Of a DNA stretch of 9,440 nt, positions 1 through 6,488 are shown one piece after another (the first letter of the stretch is position 1; every line of letters starts with the position of its first letter). The position numbers and the translations under genes were made by a program. The notes below the pieces were generated by a model. The model did not search any database. It saw only the letters and a program-made list of their open reading frames with translations, and was not told the DNA's origin. Source of the DNA: an uncultured Bacteroidota bacterium (GTDB taxonomy: Bacteria > Bacteroidota > Bacteroidia > Flavobacteriales > Flavobacteriaceae); assembly GCA_903837025.1 (NCBI GenBank), contig CAILTC010000500.1, positions 1 to 9,440 of the forward strand. Reading direction: 5' to 3'.

Positions 1-1
1 C

Positions 2-364
2 TTAGACGGCGATCCACTTGATGTTTTGGTTTTAATAAACGAACCAACATTTCCAGGTTGTGTAATGGAGGTAAAACCAATTGGAGTTTTTCACATGGCA
101 GATGATAAAGGACCAGACGAAAAAATAATTTGTGTTCCTGTTTCTGATCCAATTTGGAATTCATTAGAAAATCTTTCGGATATTAATCCGCACTTGTTAA
201 AAGAGATTGAGCATTTCTTCCAAGTTTACAAAGATCTTGAAAATAAAGTTGTAGATGTAGGAGGTTGGGGAGATCTAAGCGAAGCACATGCAATTATTAT
301 TGAATGTACCGAACGTTTTGAGCAAATTGAGAATAAACCAGAAGGTTTATTCAGTATTAAATAA
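2..364 (+). CDS. ppa: Soluble inorganic pyrophosphatase, family I (5' end outside window)
   Basis: Cytoplasmic enzyme that hydrolyses pyrophosphate to two phosphates and so pulls biosynthetic reactions forward. The reading frame is open from base 2, and the first visible residues are LDGDPLDVLVL, the family I signature D-x-D-P-x-D whose aspartates bind the catalytic metal ions. Further family features are the FPGC segment, the DDKGPDEKI region and the C-terminal VGGWGDLSEAHAIIIE helix region. About 120 residues are visible, which is roughly the last two thirds of a 175-180-residue protein; the start codon lies upstream of the window. The reading frame is intact and ends in TAA, followed 21 bp later by a strong terminator. 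The next gene encodes the unrelated membrane pyrophosphatase, so two enzymes for the same substrate sit side by side. Family assignment is secure. Confidence 0.95.
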   Translation, partial: LDGDPLDVLVLINEPTFPGCVMEVKPIGVFHMADDKGPDEKIICVPVSDPIWNSLENLSDINPHLLKEIEHFFQVYKDLENKVVDVGGWGDLSEAHAIIIECTERFEQIENKPEGLFSIK

Positions 365-385
365 AAAATTTGGAAAATAATTGAG

Positions 386-418
386 AAAGCAATATTCAGA
401 AATGGATATTGCTTTTTT
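386..418 (+). terminator. Rho-independent terminator after ppa
   Basis: The arms AAAGCAATAT (386-395) and ATATTGCTTT (406-415) are perfect complements. The stem extends inward by a G-U, a C-G and an A-U pair to a GAAA tetraloop at 399-402. This gives a 13-pair stem running directly into a T run (413-418). It lies just after the ppa stop and before the hppA promoter region, so it should separate the two transcription units. Confidence 0.85.
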
Positions 419-435
419 ATTTGTTAACGTTTTGT

Positions 436-443
436 TATATTTG
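436..443 (+). promoter_or_regulatory. Likely -7 promoter box for hppA (TATATTTG)
   Basis: TATATTTG fits the Bacteroidota -7 consensus TAnnTTTG exactly and lies 33 bp upstream of the hppA ATG, which would leave a short A-rich leader of about 25-30 bases. It sits downstream of the ppa terminator, where a promoter is needed. I see no well-spaced -33 TTG element; the TTTG at 420-423 is closer than usual. This is a motif match only. Confidence 0.5.
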
Positions 444-476
444 TGAAGAAATATTTAATAACCAACATTTTACACA

Positions 477-3059
477 ATGAATGAAATAATGATTTATCTG
501 CCATTATTTATGGCAGCAATTGGGTTAGCTTTTATGTTATACAAAAAAGCTTGGGTTTTAAAACAAGATGCAGGAGATGGGAAAATGAAAGAGATTTCAG
601 AACACATCTACGAAGGTGCATTGGCTTTCTTGAAAGCAGAATATAGATTATTAGCCCTATTTGTTGTTCTGGCAAGTATCGTCTTAGCAGGAATTACATT
701 TATACCCGGCACATCAACTCATTTATTTATTGTGGTTGCGTTTGTTTTTGGAGCCTTTTTCTCGGCTTTGGCTGGAAATATGGGGATGAAAATCGCAACA
801 AAAACAAATGTTAGAACAACACAAGCAGCTCGTACTAGTTTGCCACAAGCTTTGAAAGTTTCTTTTGGTGGAGGAACAGTAATGGGATTAGGTGTTGCAG
901 GTCTTGCAGTTCTTGGTTTAACAGGGTTCTTTATTTTCTTTTTCAACTATTTTATGGGCGGAGTTTGGACTTCAACCGAAGATATGACTAAAGTGCTTGA
1001 AACATTGGCTGGATTCTCTCTTGGAGCTGAATCTATCGCTTTGTTTGCTAGAGTAGGTGGTGGAATTTATACAAAAGCTGCCGATGTTGGAGCAGATTTA
1101 GTGGGTAAAGTGGAAGCTGGAATTCCAGAAGATGATCCAAGAAATCCTGCTACAATTGCAGATAACGTGGGAGATAATGTAGGTGACGTTGCCGGAATGG
1201 GTGCCGATTTATTTGGTTCTTATGTAGCAACCGTTCTTGCGGCTATGGTTCTTGGTAATTATGTTATCAAGGATATGGGTGGAAAAATTGATGATATTTT
1301 TGGAGGAATAGGACCAATCTTATTGCCAATGGCAATCGCTGGTTTCGGAATTTTATTCTCTATCATCGGGACAATGGTTGTAAAAATAACGGATGACAAT
1401 GCAAAAGAAGCACAAGTTCAAAAAGCGTTAAACATCGGAAACTGGATTTCTATTGCTTTAACAGCTATTGCTTGTTTTATTTTGGTAAAATATATGCTGC
1501 CTTCAACTATGAAAATGAGTTTCTTTGGCGAAGGCCTAAAAGAAATTTCGTCTATGCGAGTTTTCTACGCTACAATCGTAGGTTTAGTAGTTGGTGCAGT
1601 AATCTCATCGGTGACTGAGTATTACACCGGTTTGGGTACAAAACCAGTTATGGCAATCGTGCAAAAATCATCAACCGGAGCAGGAACAAATGTAATTGCA
1701 GGTTTGGCAACTGGAATGATTTCTACGTTTCCAACCGTATTATTATTTGCTGCTGCAATCTGGACTTCGTATGCTTTTGCAGGTTTCTACGGCGTGGCTC
1801 TTGCTGCCTCTGCAATGATGGCTACAACAGCTATGCAATTAGCAATCGATGCTTTCGGACCCATATCGGACAATGCTGGTGGAATCGCTGAAATGAGCGA
1901 ATTACCAAAAGAAGTTCGTACACGTACCGATATTTTAGATTCAGTAGGTAACACAACTGCTGCAACAGGAAAAGGATTCGCAATCGCTTCAGCGGCATTA
2001 ACTTCATTGGCTTTGTTTGCTGCTTATGTAACGTTTACAGGAATTGATGGAATCAATATTTTTAAAGCGCCCGTTTTGGCCATGTTATTCGTTGGTGGAA
2101 TGATACCTGTAGTTTTCTCTGCCTTGGCAATGAACTCTGTTGGTAAAGCCGCTATGGATATGGTGTATGAAGTACGTCGTCAGTTTAAGGAAATTCCAGG
2201 AATTATGGAAGGAACCGGAAAACCTGAATATGCAAAATGTGTAGATATATCTACTAAAGCTGCTTTGCGCGAAATGATGTTACCAGGAGTTTTGACTATT
2301 GGTTTTCCAATTGCAATCGTACTTTTAGGTAAATTAGTTTATGGCGACAACAACCAATTAATTGCTGAAATGTTAGGGGGTTATATGGCTGGAGTTACCG
2401 TTTCTGGTGTTCTTTGGGCTATTTTCCAAAACAATGCTGGTGGTGCTTGGGATAATGCAAAAAAATCTTTCGAAGCAGGAGTTTTGATTAATGGCGAAAT
2501 GACTTATAAAGGTTCTGATGCGCACAAAGCAGCTGTAACTGGTGATACTGTTGGAGATCCTTTCAAAGATACTTCGGGACCATCAATGAATATCTTGATT
2601 AAATTAACCTGTTTAATCGGATTGGTAATTGCTCCAATTTTAGGAAACGGAAGCGCTTCTGACAGTAATAAAGGGGATAAAATGGAGATGATGATGCAAT
2701 CGAAATGTCCTATGATGGGTAAAGAGGCGATGCCAATGGGTAAATGTGATATGAATAAATGTGCTACAATGACCAAAGATCAGTGCGCAGCAATGTGCGA
2801 TAGCCTTAAATGTGATCCTGCTGAAAAAGAAATGTGTATGTCACATTATGATGCAAATGGAAAATATATGGCGAAAGAAGGGGAGAAAGCTTGTTGTGCT
2901 AAAAAAGGTGCTGGCGAAAAAAACGTTAAAGTTGAAATTATCAATACGAACGGAAAAGCAAAAGCAACGGTAACAACTTCGGAAAACGGAAAATCAAATT
3001 CACAAGTTTTTGAAGGTTCGCTTGAATCAGTGAAAGCTCAAGTAGAAGCTTTGAAATAG
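477..3059 (+). CDS. hppA: Membrane ion-translocating pyrophosphatase, K+-dependent type, with Cys/Met-rich C-terminal extension
   Basis: Integral membrane enzyme that couples pyrophosphate hydrolysis to ion pumping out of the cytoplasm. The core is about residues 1-722, the usual 16-helix length. The pyrophosphate and Mg2+ site is intact: D203-V-G-A-D207-L-V-G-K211, the EDDPRNP block (218-224), D229/D233/D237, [10 protein letters not shown] (460-469), and G689-D-T-V-G-D694 with K697-D698. After GNTT the residues are A495 and G498, the K+-dependent signature (K+-independent enzymes have Lys and Thr). The helix-6 glutamate of Na+ pumps is Gly247 (DLFGSYV), while Glu185 lies in helix 5 (GAESIALF); in characterised family members a helix-5 Glu goes with H+ pumping. 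Residues 723-860 are an additional Cys/Met-rich domain, described separately. The ATG at 477 was chosen because the first helix follows directly. No Shine-Dalgarno is visible. Confidence 0.97.
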   Translation: MNEIMIYLPLFMAAIGLAFMLYKKAWVLKQDAGDGKMKEISEHIYEGALAFLKAEYRLLALFVVLASIVLAGITFIPGTSTHLFIVVAFVFGAFFSALAGNMGMKIATKTNVRTTQAARTSLPQALKVSFGGGTVMGLGVAGLAVLGLTGFFIFFFNYFMGGVWTSTEDMTKVLETLAGFSLGAESIALFARVGGGIYTKAADVGADLVGKVEAGIPEDDPRNPATIADNVGDNVGDVAGMGADLFGSYVATVLAAMVLGNYVIKDMGGKIDDIFGGIGPILLPMAIAGFGILFSIIGTMVVKITDDNAKEAQVQKALNIGNWISIALTAIACFILVKYMLPSTMKMSFFGEGLKEISSMRVFYATIVGLVVGAVISSVTEYYTGLGTKPVMAIVQKSSTGAGTNVIAGLATGMISTFPTVLLFAAAIWTSYAFAGFYGVALAASAMMATTAMQLAIDAFGPISDNAGGIAEMSELPKEVRTRTDILDSVGNTTAATGKGFAIASAALTSLALFAAYVTFTGIDGINIFKAPVLAMLFVGGMIPVVFSALAMNSVGKAAMDMVYEVRRQFKEIPGIMEGTGKPEYAKCVDISTKAALREMMLPGVLTIGFPIAIVLLGKLVYGDNNQLIAEMLGGYMAGVTVSGVLWAIFQNNAGGAWDNAKKSFEAGVLINGEMTYKGSDAHKAAVTGDTVGDPFKDTSGPSMNILIKLTCLIGLVIAPILGNGSASDSNKGDKMEMMMQSKCPMMGKEAMPMGKCDMNKCATMTKDQCAAMCDSLKCDPAEKEMCMSHYDANGKYMAKEGEKACCAKKGAGEKNVKVEIINTNGKAKATVTTSENGKSNSQVFEGSLESVKAQVEALK
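2643..3056 (+). other. Cys/Met-rich C-terminal extension of HppA (residues 723-860)
   Basis: This is a region within the hppA reading frame beyond the last membrane helix. Residues 736-807 contain nine Cys (744, 757, 762, 770, 774, 779, 787, 806, 807), fourteen Met and His790. Spacings include C-x4-C, C-x7-C, C-x3-C and C-x4-C, plus a CC pair. Residues about 816-845 read like alternating beta strands ([21 protein letters not shown]), and the end (846-860) like a short helix. In 16-helix pyrophosphatases both termini face the non-cytoplasmic side, so the tail should be periplasmic. The frame is uninterrupted from the core, so this is a real extension and not an artefact of a missed stop. Metal binding or thiol chemistry is an inference from composition. 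I do not recognise a named domain. Confidence 0.85.
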
Positions 3060-3084
3060 GCTTTTTAAATAAACTTTGTATAAT

Positions 3085-3117
3085 AAAAATGCCTCACAAA
3101 ATTTGTGAGGCATTTTT
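3085..3117. terminator. Bidirectional terminator between hppA and the PAP2 gene
   Basis: AAAAATGCCTCACAAA (3085-3100) is the exact reverse complement of TTTGTGAGGCATTTTT (3102-3117), 16 bases per arm. The innermost A-T pairs probably open as the loop. The T run continues to 3119 on the + strand, and the A run at 3085-3089 gives a T run for - strand transcripts. It lies between two convergent stop codons (3059 and 3136), so it can serve both genes. Confidence 0.9.
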
Positions 3118-3135
3118 TTATGAACGAATGTAAAA

Positions 3136-3882
3136 TTAATTAAGTCTGACAAGTGCTCCCAACCCGATTTGGTTTCCTATTTGTGGATAAATAAAGGCTG
3201 CCGTTTTTTTGTTTTTTCCAAAAGTAACAGACTTAAAAGGATTCCAATACGAAACAATTATTCCCGTTGCCATTCCAATTCCTGCCCCTGCAAGAACATC
3301 GGAAGTGTAATGTTTGTTATTGGCAATTCGGAGTGCTCCGGTTGCGGTTGCAAACAAAAAACCGCTGCTGGCATACCATAAATTCGAATCTTTATATTCA
3401 TAGAAAAGTAGCGTAGCATTTGTAAAACCGGTTGCAGTATGGCCAGAAGGGAAACTAAAATTATTAGAATGATCGGGTCTTTCTTCCCCAACTGCATATT
3501 TCAAAGCAAATACGGCAGTTCCCATAATTGCATTGGCAACGGCTATATTAATAGTTTGATGTTGAAAATCATTTTTGGACTTAAAACCTAAATATTTTCC
3601 CAAATAGATTTGGGCAACTGGCGCAAATTGCAAATAATTATCGGCCGAAGTATGAAAGTTAGTGCCAAAAAAATTCCTTTCCTTTGTTTGTAAATTGGTA
3701 TTGAGATTTGTTTTTAAGAGCAATGTTCCTGCAGTGATAAGTATTGTTGGTGCAATAAATTTTTTATACGATATTTTATCCTGATTTTTTAGTGTCGAAA
3801 GGGTGTCACTTGATTGTGCATTTCCAAAGAAAACAAATGAAGAAAATAAGAGCGTAAAGAGTTTTGTTTGTATGTTTTTCAT
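3136..3882 (-). CDS. Exported PAP2-family phosphatase (type 2 phosphatidic acid phosphatase)
   Basis: A 248-residue membrane or periplasmic phosphatase that probably acts on lipid phosphates (phosphatidic acid, phosphatidylglycerophosphate or undecaprenyl pyrophosphate); the substrate cannot be told from sequence. The vanadium-haloperoxidase/PAP2 catalytic triad of motifs is complete: K128-x6-R135-P136 (KYAVGEERP), P145-S-G-H148, and R185-x5-H191-x3-D195. His148 and His191 are the expected proton donor and nucleophile. An N-terminal signal sequence (KLFTLLFSSFVFFGNAQ, about residues 7-23) and hydrophobic stretches near 42-57, 111-127, 170-183 and 196-212 indicate export and membrane association. 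The start at 3882 is preferred to an upstream in-frame TTG at 3936 because it puts the signal peptide at the N-terminus and has the leader CAAAAAACA also seen before thiH. It is convergent with hppA and divergent from aat. Confidence 0.9.
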   Translation of the reverse strand: MKNIQTKLFTLLFSSFVFFGNAQSSDTLSTLKNQDKISYKKFIAPTILITAGTLLLKTNLNTNLQTKERNFFGTNFHTSADNYLQFAPVAQIYLGKYLGFKSKNDFQHQTINIAVANAIMGTAVFALKYAVGEERPDHSNNFSFPSGHTATGFTNATLLFYEYKDSNLWYASSGFLFATATGALRIANNKHYTSDVLAGAGIGMATGIIVSYWNPFKSVTFGKNKKTAAFIYPQIGNQIGLGALVRLN

Positions 3883-3933
3883 TGTTTTTTGAAAATTTTT
3901 AAGATTGAATTTTAAAATGTGAATTAGATTCGC

Positions 3934-3941
3934 CAAATTTA
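3934..3941 (-). promoter_or_regulatory. Possible -7 promoter box for the PAP2 gene (TAAATTTG)
   Basis: Read on the - strand, this is TAAATTTG, an exact match to the Bacteroidota -7 consensus TAnnTTTG. It lies 51 bp upstream of the chosen ATG in the 91-bp divergent gap shared with aat. No clear -33 TTG is visible. For aat on the + strand I see only imperfect matches (TAGATTCG at 3925-3932), so its promoter remains unassigned. Confidence 0.4.
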
Positions 3942-3973
3942 CACGGAAAGAGTTATACTTTTATCTGAAAACT

Positions 3974-4609
3974 ATGTATTTTTTATCCGAAGAATTGTTT
4001 TTTCCGCCTGTTTCCGAAGCTGATTCTGATGGTATTCTTGCCGTTGGTGGCGACTTATCCCCAGAACGATTACTATTGGCTTATCGGAGCGGCATTTTTC
4101 CTTGGTTTGAAGCCGATGAACCGATAATTTGGTGGTCGCCAAATCCTAGAATGGTATTGTTTCTGGATGAATTGGTGGTTTCAAAAAGTATGCGGAATAT
4201 CTTGAATCGAAATAGTTTCAAAGTTACCTTCAACCAAAATTTCAGGGAGGTCATTTCTAATTGTCAAAAAATAAAACGCAACGGTCAAAACGGAACCTGG
4301 ATTACCAACGACATGATTGAAGCTTATTGTAAATTGAATGAATTGGGAATAGCAAAATCTGTCGAAGTTTGGCTAAATGACACCTTGGTTGGCGGTGTAT
4401 ATGGCATTGATTTGGGAACTGTTTTTTGTGGAGAAAGTATGTTTTCTTATGTTTCGAATGCCTCGAAAGTAGCTTTTATCGCTTTAGTAAACCAATTGAA
4501 AGCAGCCCATTATAAAGTGCTGGATTGCCAAGTTTATAACGAACATTTGGAAAGTCTGGGGTGTAGAGAAATAGAGCGAACTGATTTTATGGAACTTCTG
4601 AAAAATTAA
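3974..4609 (+). CDS. aat: Leucyl/phenylalanyl-tRNA-protein transferase
   Basis: Cytoplasmic N-degron enzyme that transfers Leu or Phe from charged tRNA to proteins with N-terminal Lys or Arg, marking them for ClpS/ClpAP-type degradation. The 211-residue length is normal for the family. Family blocks appear in order: GGDLSPERL (25-33), SGIFPWF (39-45), WWSPNPR (53-59), GTWI (107-110), AYCKLNELGIAKSVEVW (117-133), GGVYGIDLG (140-148), GESMFS (153-158), SKVA (164-167) and DCQVYNEHLESLG (184-196). The ATG at 3974 fits the family N-terminus (MYFLSEELFFPPVSEA). It is followed after only 7 bp by the MOSC gene, so the two are probably co-transcribed, although no shared function is evident. No disruption is seen. 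Confidence 0.96.
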   Translation: MYFLSEELFFPPVSEADSDGILAVGGDLSPERLLLAYRSGIFPWFEADEPIIWWSPNPRMVLFLDELVVSKSMRNILNRNSFKVTFNQNFREVISNCQKIKRNGQNGTWITNDMIEAYCKLNELGIAKSVEVWLNDTLVGGVYGIDLGTVFCGESMFSYVSNASKVAFIALVNQLKAAHYKVLDCQVYNEHLESLGCREIERTDFMELLKN

Positions 4610-4616
4610 ATAATTT

Positions 4617-5411
4617 ATGAATACTACCTATTTTGTAAAAGAACTTTATATCTATCCCGTCAAAAGCCTTGCAGGAATTATGATTCAAAGTGGTAGAGTG
4701 GAAGAAATGGGTTTTGAAAATGACCGCAGATGGATGCTCATTGACGATGAAAACCAGTTTATAACCCAACGAAAACACCCCAATTTAAGTCAGTTTTACC
4801 CTGAAATAAAGGAGGGTAAAATTGAAATTACGTATCTAAATAAAAAGCACGGTTTTTTTATCGATGAAAGTTTAGACAAACCTATTCTTTCAAAGGTTTG
4901 GGACGATGCAAGCAAAGTGGTCGAAGTGAATAAAGCGACTTCAAAATGGTTTAGCGATTGTCTAGGCTTTGCTTGTAAACTGGTAAAAATCCTCGAAATG
5001 GGCGATAGAAAACACCGTAGTAATAGACTTAATCAAACCCTGAATGTCAGTCTGGCGGATGGTTATCCGTATTTGCTCATTGGCTCTGAAAGTTTGGATT
5101 TCTTAAATGAAAAACTAGAAGAAAAGATAACCATTAAAAGGTTTCGACCCAATATTGTTATCCAAAGCCAACTTGCACACGAAGAGGATTTCTGGGCTGT
5201 TTTTCAAATTGGAAGTGTCAAATTTAAGAATGCGAAACCCTGCGGCAGATGCGTTATGGTCAATAATAATCCGATGACGGGAGTTATGCAAAAAGAACCT
5301 TTAAAGACATTAAGTAGTTATCGAAAAGAAGGGAATTCTGTCTTATTTGGCACCAATATAGTCTGTTTGAACGAAGGCATTATTGCTGTTGGGGATGTTT
5401 TGCGTTTTTAA
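4617..5411 (+). CDS. MOSC-domain protein (MOSC_N plus MOSC), YcbX/mARC-like without ferredoxin domain
   Basis: A 264-residue protein with an N-terminal MOSC_N beta-barrel domain (about 6-120, starting VKELYIYPVKSLAG with R37-R38-W and a later Q51-R-K segment) followed by a MOSC domain (about 135-264). MOSC proteins are related to the C-terminus of molybdenum-cofactor sulfurases and to the mARC/YcbX enzymes, which reduce N-hydroxylated compounds using a Mo cofactor held by a conserved cysteine. Here the cysteine motif is K207-P-C209-G-R-C212, followed by an NNPMTG segment. RFRPN (175-179) and FGTN (244-247) are also family-like. The 2Fe-2S ferredoxin domain of E. coli YcbX is absent, so an electron donor would be separate. 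The substrate is unknown. The gene begins 7 bp after aat and probably shares its transcript. Confidence 0.88.
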   Translation: MNTTYFVKELYIYPVKSLAGIMIQSGRVEEMGFENDRRWMLIDDENQFITQRKHPNLSQFYPEIKEGKIEITYLNKKHGFFIDESLDKPILSKVWDDASKVVEVNKATSKWFSDCLGFACKLVKILEMGDRKHRSNRLNQTLNVSLADGYPYLLIGSESLDFLNEKLEEKITIKRFRPNIVIQSQLAHEEDFWAVFQIGSVKFKNAKPCGRCVMVNNNPMTGVMQKEPLKTLSSYRKEGNSVLFGTNIVCLNEGIIAVGDVLRF

Positions 5412-5445
5412 AAGGTTTGGTTTTTCTAAAACAGGCTTTTTTTTT
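5410..5445 (+). terminator. Possible weak terminator after the MOSC gene
   Basis: An imperfect hairpin starts at the stop codon: AAAAG-GTTT (5410-5418) can pair with AAAC (5429-5432) and CTTTT (5436-5440), with a bulged AGG. Nine consecutive T (5437-5445) follow. The stem is AT-rich and weak, so the T run is the main support. The alternative pair TTCTAAAA/TTTTAGAA (5424-5431 with 5442-5449) is also possible. Confidence 0.35.
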
Positions 5446-5465
5446 AGAATAAAACAACAAAAATA

Positions 5466-5530
5466 AACCATTAAGAAAGTGAAGGTCATCAAGCCACAAT
5501 AACTTAACGAACTTCACTTTCTTAATGGTT
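5466..5530. repeat. 19-bp perfect inverted repeat with 27-base spacer
   Basis: AACCATTAAGAAAGTGAAG (5466-5484) is the exact reverse complement of CTTCACTTTCTTAATGGTT (5512-5530), separated by 27 bases. Directly after it comes the 10-bp palindrome GAGAATTCTC (5531-5540). It lies in the gap between the convergent MOSC gene and thi operon. The spacer is long and no T run follows, so it is not a classic terminator. It may instead be an intergenic repeat of the genome or an RNA stem that blocks 3' exonucleases on both transcripts. Confidence 0.85.
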
Positions 5531-5620
5531 GAGAATTCTCTAAAATTCATCTTAAACTTAAAAACCCACGCAAATAAGGGTAGCACCTTTTTTATAAAGG
5601 TTTTGTCGCTTATTGCGAAT

Positions 5621-5729
5621 GCGTGAGGGATTGAAGCGGCATCCTTTTGTGGAGCGCAAGCGGAACAAAAGATAGAGCGTAAAGCCCGACCCGAAGTGGT
5701 GAGGCACGAAGCCACGGGAGGGGCACGCC
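5621..5729. repeat. GC-rich structured intergenic element, probable dispersed repeat
   Basis: By hand count 66 of 109 bases are G or C, in sharp contrast to the AT-rich surroundings. The ends GCGTG (5621-5625) and CACGC (5724-5728) are complementary. Inside, CTTTTGT (5644-5650) pairs with ACAAAAG (5665-5671), and within that loop GC-GCAA-GC (5654-5661) forms a GNRA-type mini-hairpin. GTGG (5696-5699) can also pair with CCAC (5712-5715). On the - strand it reads like an intergenic repeat I recall from Flavobacterium-type genomes (CGGGTCGGGCTTTACGCTC... and ...CCGCTTCAATCCCTCACGC); this is memory, not a search. It could be transcribed at the 3' end of the thi operon. No coding capacity is credible. 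Confidence 0.6.
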
Positions 5730-5751
5730 AAAATTAAAAAAGATGTTATTG

Positions 5752-6462
5752 TTAGAATTTTAACTTTCTAAAATTCCAATCTAAGGTGTTGAAGAGAATC
5801 AATTCGTTGGTTAAAATAGGCAAATCTAGTATTAATTTTAAAGTTTCGTGCGCCATCATCGTGCCCATCATTCCCGGAAGTGTGCCCATAACACCGTTGA
5901 GATTGCAGTTGGGAACGTCATCTGCGTTGGGTGGTTCAGGAAATAAATCGCGAAGATTTTTGCTTCCTTTATGGTTAAAAACCGCCATTTGGCCTTCGTA
6001 CTTCAAGATGCTGCCATAAACCAACGATTTTCCCAATGCTACACAGGTATCATTTACTAAATAGCGGGTGGCGAAATTGTCGGAGCCATCTACAATCACA
6101 TCAAAATTTTGGAGGATGTGTGCTGCGTTTTCAACGGTCAGTTTTTCTTCAAAAGCAATCACGCTGATCAAAGGATTCAAGGTTTCTAAAACCGATTTTG
6201 CAGTCGTTGCTTTGGGTTGTCCGACATGGTTTTCGGTATATAAAATTTGGCGTTGCAAGTTGTGCAATTCAATTTTGTCAAAATCTACAATCCCAATCGA
6301 ACCAACGCCTGCGGTGGCAATGTATTGCAGAATAGGGCAGCCCAAACCGCCAGCGCCAATGACTAAAACAGCCGCCTTTTTGAGTTTTTCTTGTCCCAAA
6401 TCGCCTATTTCGGGTAACATCATTTGGCGGTTATATCGTAAAAATTCTTGTATTATGCTCAT
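5752..6462 (-). CDS. thiF: ThiF/MoeB/HesA-family adenylyltransferase lacking the zinc site
   Basis: E1-like enzyme that adenylates the C-terminus of a small sulfur carrier; its place after thiH points to ThiS as partner in thiazole synthesis. The Rossmann motif GAGGLG is at 36-41, with D60, R71 and K84 matching the ATP site and DGSDNFATRYLVND (125-138) the conserved nucleotide-binding segment. C186 in the PNCNLNGVMG block sits where the ThiF/MoeB catalytic cysteine is expected. Unusually, all four zinc cysteines are missing: the first CxxC position before LFPEPP is KNLRD, and the protein ends at FRKLKF, just before the usual CPVC tail. Only three Cys exist (42, 140, 186). The length is 236 residues. 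It starts 26 bp after thiH. A MoeB-like role in molybdopterin synthesis remains possible, so the symbol is by context. Confidence 0.85.
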   Translation of the reverse strand: MSIIQEFLRYNRQMMLPEIGDLGQEKLKKAAVLVIGAGGLGCPILQYIATAGVGSIGIVDFDKIELHNLQRQILYTENHVGQPKATTAKSVLETLNPLISVIAFEEKLTVENAAHILQNFDVIVDGSDNFATRYLVNDTCVALGKSLVYGSILKYEGQMAVFNHKGSKNLRDLFPEPPNADDVPNCNLNGVMGTLPGMMGTMMAHETLKLILDLPILTNELILFNTLDWNFRKLKF

Positions 6463-6488
6463 TACATCTGAAATCTAAAATCGTTATT

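Larger units (their letters stand above)
5412..5751. other. 340-bp gene-free region between convergent transcription units
   Basis: This gap between the MOSC stop and the ThiF-like stop holds, in order, the possible weak terminator, the 19-bp inverted repeat, the palindrome GAGAATTCTC, a small hairpin ACCTTT-N5-AAAGGT (5585-5601) followed by a short T run, and the GC-rich element at 5621-5729. The last 20 or so bases before the ThiF-like stop are plain AT-rich sequence. An open frame crossing it on the - strand (5380-5715) has no recognisable protein features and runs through the repeats. Confidence 0.7.

Noticed and set aside
719..946. Open frame on the - strand inside hppA
   Set aside because: It lies fully antisense to a conserved membrane-protein gene and has no recognisable features of its own.
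2504..2776. Open frame on the - strand at the end of the HppA core
   Set aside because: Antisense shadow of hppA; its hydrophobic look comes from the complement of hydrophilic and Met-rich codons.
3883..3936. Upstream TTG start for the PAP2 gene
   Set aside because: It would bury the signal peptide behind 18 extra residues and include the likely promoter box; the ATG at 3882 fits better.
5380..5715. 111-residue open frame on the - strand
   Set aside because: It runs through the inverted repeat and the GC-rich element, overlaps the end of the MOSC gene and shows no domain or plausible leader. It is better explained as repeat DNA without a stop.
6068..6478. 136-residue open frame on the + strand opposite the ThiF-like gene
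   Set aside because: The - strand frame encodes an intact E1-like enzyme with clear motifs; the + strand frame has none.
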